In this document: positions 5,404-7,000 of the stretch, piece by piece
Layout of the letters: the number at the start of each line of letters is the position of its first letter
How positions within the stretch are numbered: position 1 is the first letter of the stretch
Source of the DNA: Bacteroidota bacterium
GTDB taxonomy: Bacteria > Bacteroidota > Ignavibacteria > UBA10030
Direction: 5' to 3'
DNA length: 7,000 nt
NCBI GenBank assembly: GCA_025455125.1
Contig: JALONE010000048.1
Coordinates: 1 to 7,000, forward strand
Notes under the pieces: model-generated
Databases searched by the model: none
Seen by the model: the letters and a program-made list of their open reading frames with translations, nothing else
Told to the model about the DNA's origin: nothing
Made by a program: the position numbers and the translations under genes

Positions 5404-5559
5404 TCATCGGTAAGACAGACCGGGGAGGTGTTGGAGACATATTGCGGGGATTGAGGCCCTCGGACCGCTGACGCGTGATGGGGGCTTTGTCGTTCATGGA
5501 CCCACCGTGCCGCCGCGCAAACAACCGACAAGACCATTCATGTACTCGAGATCCACGCC

Positions 5560-6813
5560 ATGGCAATGAAGAGCTCTCACCTTCCTGTTCTTCTCTCCCT
5601 CCTTCTTCTCCTGGTCATTTCATCAGGCCTGTGGGCTCAGCAAGATAGCGCGAGCATCCGTCAACGGATCCTCGAGAGCGAGGAATCGGAGCAGATGCTC
5701 ATCCAACGTACGCGGAACTTCATCCTGACGAAACTCAAGCGCACGAATATCCGTGAAGCGTTTGAAGCATACAATTTCGTTCTTCACACGTATGAACGCG
5801 AACGCGTGAAGCCGTTTTGGATCGCTGAGAAGTTCCTGCTGAGCTTCTGGTTCGGGGAATACGATCTGCTCTACCGCGCGGATTCCATTGAGAATGCGAT
5901 CGACCTCGAACGGCGAGAACGTTGGAATACTTCGCGCGATTATCTCTATCCCCAGCGAGATGAACTGGCGCTGGAATTGGCAACGATCTCCAATAGACAC
6001 AGACCGGAACTGATGCAACGCATCGATTCGCTCGTCAGCGACAGAGAACAGCATGATTTCCTCATGCTCTTCCTTGATTGGCTCACGTTCAACGCAACGG
6101 AGCCCGAAATGACCGGCGAGGAGGCGCAGAACTATCTCGAGCAGAACCTCACTCCGCGCGCGGAGGAATTTCTTCATACGTACAAAGTTTCACAGTTCAC
6201 GCCGTTCGTGAGAAGACATTTTCGGCATGTGTTCGCCTTGAATGATTGGGGCTATGGGTACTATCTGGGATTGGGGTTGTTGAGTCCGCAGGGGACCGCT
6301 GGACAATATCTTGACTCTGAAGTCAGTCTTGGCATGGGCCTCGAGCTTAGCTGGCGGAGGGCGTTGCTGGATGCAGGATTCGACATCGGATTTCCAGTGG
6401 CCGTCAGAAAACCGTTCGTCTACGAAGGGACGCCGTGGAATGCGGATGTCCGGCACAATTACTACACCTATTCCGTCTCGGCCGGGTGGGTCGTGACGGA
6501 AACGAATACGTTCAAAGTCGCTCCCCGCGTCGGCATTGGCGGGATCAACATCAGTGTCTGCGAAGGAGACAAGAACAAGGTCGCAGAAGACCTATCGATG
6601 ACGCAGGGCGTTCTTCAATACGGTGTCACCTGCGATATCAAGTTCGGCATCAGTGAAACCTATTACAGAGAGAATGCCTACAGCTATTCCGGAGTACGCT
6701 TCAATCTCGACTACTTTCAGTTTCTTGGGAACAATCCGATCATGTCAGATGGAATGCTCCGGTTTCGCGTCTCATGGATCGGATTCGGTCGGTCGATCCT
6801 GAGAGACCTGTGA
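5560..6813 (+). CDS. exported protein with helical N-half and probable 8-strand outer-membrane barrel
   Basis: The 417-residue protein begins with a signal peptide (residues 1-26, LLLLLVISSGLWA before QQDS). Residues 30-215 are charged and helix-prone (RIRQ/EESEQ, IREAFEAYNFVLHTYERERVK, RAEEFLHTYKV). From about residue 228 there are eight stretches of alternating polar and hydrophobic residues with many aromatics. They lie near 230-241, 252-263, 267-279, 298-311, 317-330, 350-363, 373-388 and 397-409. This fits a small outer-membrane beta-barrel. Two Cys (334 and 358) could form a disulfide. The last residues, GFGRSILRDL, do not end in the aromatic residue typical of many barrel proteins. I do not recognise a named family; a structural or envelope role is inferred. 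A second ATG 6 nt downstream (5566) is an alternative start. Ribosome-binding is weak (CGAG 9 nt before the first ATG). Confidence 0.85.
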   Translation: MAMKSSHLPVLLSLLLLLVISSGLWAQQDSASIRQRILESEESEQMLIQRTRNFILTKLKRTNIREAFEAYNFVLHTYERERVKPFWIAEKFLLSFWFGEYDLLYRADSIENAIDLERRERWNTSRDYLYPQRDELALELATISNRHRPELMQRIDSLVSDREQHDFLMLFLDWLTFNATEPEMTGEEAQNYLEQNLTPRAEEFLHTYKVSQFTPFVRRHFRHVFALNDWGYGYYLGLGLLSPQGTAGQYLDSEVSLGMGLELSWRRALLDAGFDIGFPVAVRKPFVYEGTPWNADVRHNYYTYSVSAGWVVTETNTFKVAPRVGIGGINISVCEGDKNKVAEDLSMTQGVLQYGVTCDIKFGISETYYRENAYSYSGVRFNLDYFQFLGNNPIMSDGMLRFRVSWIGFGRSILRDL

Positions 6814-7000
6814 CTTGTTCGTGCGGGTTGCGGGGATCGCGCTACTTGTTGCGGGTGAGCAGGAAGCCGGCGATTACACTGTGAAGTTCGGATGTTGGGC
6901 TTCGTATTTGGAGTCAGCAGTTGGGTCAACCCGGGAAGGCTTCCCGGGATGACCTAACGACGGTGCAGAGCGCTCAACCATTCCCTTCCCCATACACGCG
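6814..7000. other. downstream non-coding region
   Basis: No gene is supported. A short imperfect direct repeat (CTTGTT followed by GCGGGT, around 6814-6832 and 6845-6857) follows the stop codon. No hairpin with a T-run is seen, so no clear terminator for the barrel gene. Repeat copy 3 is the only strong structure and may serve as the transcript's 3' end stem. The last 43 bases show nothing recognisable. Confidence 0.5.
6921..6957 (+). repeat. 37-nt palindromic repeat, copy 3
   Basis: It has the same core and orientation as copies 1 and 2, and 35 of 37 bases match copy 2. The outer arms TTGGGTC and GACCTAA pair with one mismatch, and the inner CCCGGGAAG/CTTCCCGGG pair perfectly. Together with copy 2 it brackets the beta-barrel gene, lying 107 nt past its stop codon. 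Confidence 0.88.

Larger units (their letters stand above)
5247..5559. other. divergent intergenic region
   Basis: This region separates the starts of the two exported-protein genes, which are transcribed away from each other. It holds a weak promoter candidate for the minus-strand gene, copy 2 of the 37-nt repeat, a better promoter candidate for the plus-strand gene and about 150 nt of apparent 5' leader. A nine-codon ORF (5540-5569) overlaps the plus-strand start, but I see no reason to think it is translated. I find no convincing gene in it. Confidence 0.6.

Noticed and set aside
5018..5566. 182-codon minus-strand ORF across the divergent intergenic region
   Set aside because: It overlaps the start of the hydrolase in another frame, crosses the palindromic repeat and has Arg/Pro/Ser-rich sequence with no family resemblance.
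1567..6957. CRISPR array made of the repeated palindromes
   Set aside because: The copies are thousands of bases apart with genes between them and no regular spacers.

Overview
The window looks like chromosomal DNA of moderate GC from a Gram-negative bacterium. I favour the Bacteroidota/Chlorobi/Ignavibacteria side of the tree because of the style of the secreted proteins: a small outer-membrane barrel, a secreted NTN-hydrolase/M1 fusion and a periplasmic TPR protein. This lineage call is inference; there is no rRNA or marker gene to settle it. Nothing here is a phage, transposase, CRISPR array or classical defence system.

Layout. Bases 1-115 hold no gene I can support. A periplasmic TPR protein is encoded on the minus strand (116-1063). 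A structured intergenic stretch follows (1064-1390): a purine-rich tract, a 73-nt hairpin with about 31 base pairs, and two similar 25-nt palindromes flanking it. A tRNA-Pro(GGG) gene lies on the minus strand at 1391-1464. A second non-coding stretch (1465-1680) carries the first copy of a 37-nt palindromic repeat. A single-domain rhodanese homologue without its catalytic cysteine is on the plus strand (1681-2097). It converges, with only 5 nt between stop codons, on a 1047-residue secreted protein on the minus strand (2103-5246). That large protein combines a carbohydrate-binding-like beta-sandwich, a C45/phospholipase-B-like NTN-hydrolase core with Cys333 as likely nucleophile, a degenerate M1-peptidase-like part that has lost its zinc site, and an unassigned alpha/beta C-terminal domain. 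A divergent intergenic region (5247-5559) holds promoter candidates in both directions and the second repeat copy. It leads into a plus-strand 417-residue exported protein with a helical N-terminal half and an apparent 8-strand beta-barrel (5560-6813). The third repeat copy lies downstream (6921-6957).

The genes do not form one operon: they alternate in strand, and each has its own upstream space. The shared theme is the cell envelope, since three of the four proteins carry signal peptides. The most noteworthy items are the domain architecture of the large hydrolase with its dead M1 module, the Cys-less rhodanese with a C-terminal Cys-Ala-Cys tail, and the two families of intergenic palindromes.
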